64,000 nt of DNA from Bacteroidetes bacterium UBA1941 (GTDB taxonomy: Bacteria > Bacteroidota > Bacteroidia > Chitinophagales > LD1). Where the stretch lies: the NCBI GenBank assembly GCA_002336805.1, contig DDEZ01000006.1:124001-188000 (forward strand). The letters run 5' to 3'. Below the pieces are notes generated by a model. It had not been told where the DNA came from and did not search any database. It worked only from the letters and a program-made list of their open reading frames with translations. Shown here one piece after another: positions 62,872 through 64,000 of this stretch; within the stretch, counting starts at the first letter, position 1; each line of letters opens with the position of its first letter. Both the position numbers and the translations under genes were made by a program.

Positions 62872-62879
62872 TATATTTG
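62872..62879 (+). promoter_or_regulatory. -7 box before the glycine-rich protein gene
   Basis: TATATTTG matches TAnnTTTG and lies 20 bases before the ATG. The -33 region has no TTTG. Confidence 0.5.
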
Positions 62880-62898
62880 AACATCACTAAGTTTTTCA

Positions 62899-64000
62899 AT
62901 GAAAAGAATACTACTCGTACTCCTTACCCTCTTTGCCATCACTGAGGGCTACAGCCAGGTGGGTATCAATATCCTGAACCCCGACTCCAGCGCTGTGCTA
63001 CAATTGGAATCCAATAAGAAGGGCCTCGGCCTGCCGCGCCTGACGTCTGTGCAGATGAATGGTATCGTGAACCCGCTGAAGGGCCTCACGATATTCAACA
63101 CAGAGGATAGCGTGGTGGAATACTGGAACGGCGAATGCTGGCTCAAGGCATGGGAAAAGAATTGCTACTACTGCGACTTTCAGATGACGATCAACCCTGT
63201 GGCTGATACGCTGGACCGCGTGGTAGATGACTCGATCTTTGCTACTGTGACGCTGGCGCATACGCACGGCACAGGCCAGATCAATACTACATGGACCGCT
63301 GTGCCACCGGCAGGTGTGCAGATCTACCAGCAGGGGCCTAATATCATCGATACATCCGGCAGCTTTCAGATAGTGGTAAAGGCGGACGTATTTGCCGGTA
63401 GCGGCAATGTGCCGATCCTGATCACAGCATACTGCGGTGACCAGGTACGCTTTGTGACCTACAATGTCTATATCAAGCCATGCGTGATCGTAGATATCCC
63501 TATGGATGACTACAACTATGATGTACAGACGCGCAACTCTACGCTGCTGCCTCCGGGCGCCAGGGAGTGCGTGCTGCTCACCGTATTCAGCGGGGTGAAT
63601 GTACACTCTAATGACCCGGCACTGCCATCACTGACCATAGGCAACCTCGATCCGCTCTCTATAGTGGGTATCACTAATAACGGCTCGATACTGGCGCGCG
63701 GTGGCGACGGTGGTGGTGTGACCACTACTACTGCAGGCGGCCAGCCGGGTGGCAACGGTGGCAATGCGCTCAACCTGACCACGCGTACTGTGATGCATAA
63801 CTTCGGACAGATATATGCCGGCGGCGGCGGCGGTGGCTCTGTAGGCTACAGCTGGACCTCTCCGAGCATCCCTATCATCGGCTCTATCTCCCTGGGCTTT
63901 GGCTCCGGCGGTGGTGGTGGCTCTGAGAATGGCCAGGGTGGTGGTACACCATCAGGTGTGTCTCTCGGATTCTACGCAGCGGGCAACTCTGCTACCAGCG
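62899..64000 (+). CDS. Secreted glycine-rich protein with adhesin-like polyglycine motifs (partial)
   Basis: The frame runs open from ATG to the window end, 367 residues so far. Signal peptide MKRILLVLLTLFAITEGYSQ. The next part, VGINILNPDSSAVLQLES, NKKGLGLPRLTSVQMNGIV, GLTIFNTEDSVVEYWNG, is a conserved Bacteroidota head seen before tail-fibre-like and other surface domains. A beta-rich middle follows. From about residue 265 glycine-rich stretches appear: ARGGDGGG, GGQPGGNGGNAL, IYAGGGGGGSVGY and FGSGGGGGSENGQGGG. Such runs recall T-even phage Gp38-like adhesins. The 3' end is outside the window. Confidence 0.8.
   Translation, partial: MKRILLVLLTLFAITEGYSQVGINILNPDSSAVLQLESNKKGLGLPRLTSVQMNGIVNPLKGLTIFNTEDSVVEYWNGECWLKAWEKNCYYCDFQMTINPVADTLDRVVDDSIFATVTLAHTHGTGQINTTWTAVPPAGVQIYQQGPNIIDTSGSFQIVVKADVFAGSGNVPILITAYCGDQVRFVTYNVYIKPCVIVDIPMDDYNYDVQTRNSTLLPPGARECVLLTVFSGVNVHSNDPALPSLTIGNLDPLSIVGITNNGSILARGGDGGGVTTTTAGGQPGGNGGNALNLTTRTVMHNFGQIYAGGGGGGSVGYSWTSPSIPIIGSISLGFGSGGGGGSENGQGGGTPSGVSLGFYAAGNSATS

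Overview
The window is chromosomal DNA of a member of the Bacteroidota, most likely a Chitinophaga/Sphingobacteria-type organism. Support for this comes from several secreted proteins with type IX secretion (T9SS) sorting ends, a gliding-motility (CHU_C) C-terminal domain, a TonB-dependent receptor with a carboxypeptidase-like N-terminal domain, several TAnnTTTG promoter boxes, and an almost complete lack of Shine-Dalgarno sequences. Genus and species cannot be read from the sequence.

Layout. 0-19 kb is ordinary housekeeping and envelope material: a periplasmic binding-fold protein, a CAP-domain protein, a YfbK-like vWA protein, aldo/keto reductase, acylphosphatase, a B12/radical-SAM protein, a DUF885 peptidase, a UbiA-like membrane protein with a methyltransferase, an RluA pseudouridine synthase, a TonB receptor, an SMR transporter and a fatty-acid hydroxylase. 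19-28 kb is a minus-strand glycan-precursor cluster: glycosyl/glycerophosphotransferase, SpsF-like cytidylyltransferase, split transketolase, class III aminotransferase, SDR, KdsC-like phosphatase and a NeuB-like synthase that ends where the usual SAF domain would begin. It is interrupted by a PIN toxin-antitoxin pair and an antiparallel VOC gene. Two of its gaps are filled by palindromes built of 7-bp units.

28-31 kb encodes a T9SS-exported purple-acid-phosphatase-like enzyme and a small secreted partner. 30.8-39.5 kb is a DNA-repair block: PdeM, a Nei/Fpg-type glycosylase, Lhr-type helicase, ATP-dependent ligase, metallo-beta-lactamase exonuclease, endonuclease V and a DUF763 protein. It is followed by tRNA-Leu(GAG). 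39.8-50 kb holds two large T9SS substrates, an unrecognised helical protein and a single-chain type ISP-like restriction-modification enzyme whose central third is unusually AT-rich.

50-58 kb is repeat-rich: tandem double hairpins, dispersed G/C-rich palindromes (three inside an open reading frame), and a repeat-flanked orphan gene. It also holds a divergent HxlR/azoreductase pair, an RRM protein and an Nramp-like transporter. The window ends with SMC and the start of a secreted glycine-rich protein whose repeats look like phage adhesin polyglycine motifs.

The best candidates for something undescribed are the split-transketolase/NeuB cluster, the heptad palindromes around its SDR gene, the in-frame palindromic repeats at 50.6 kb, and the glycine-rich protein at the right edge.
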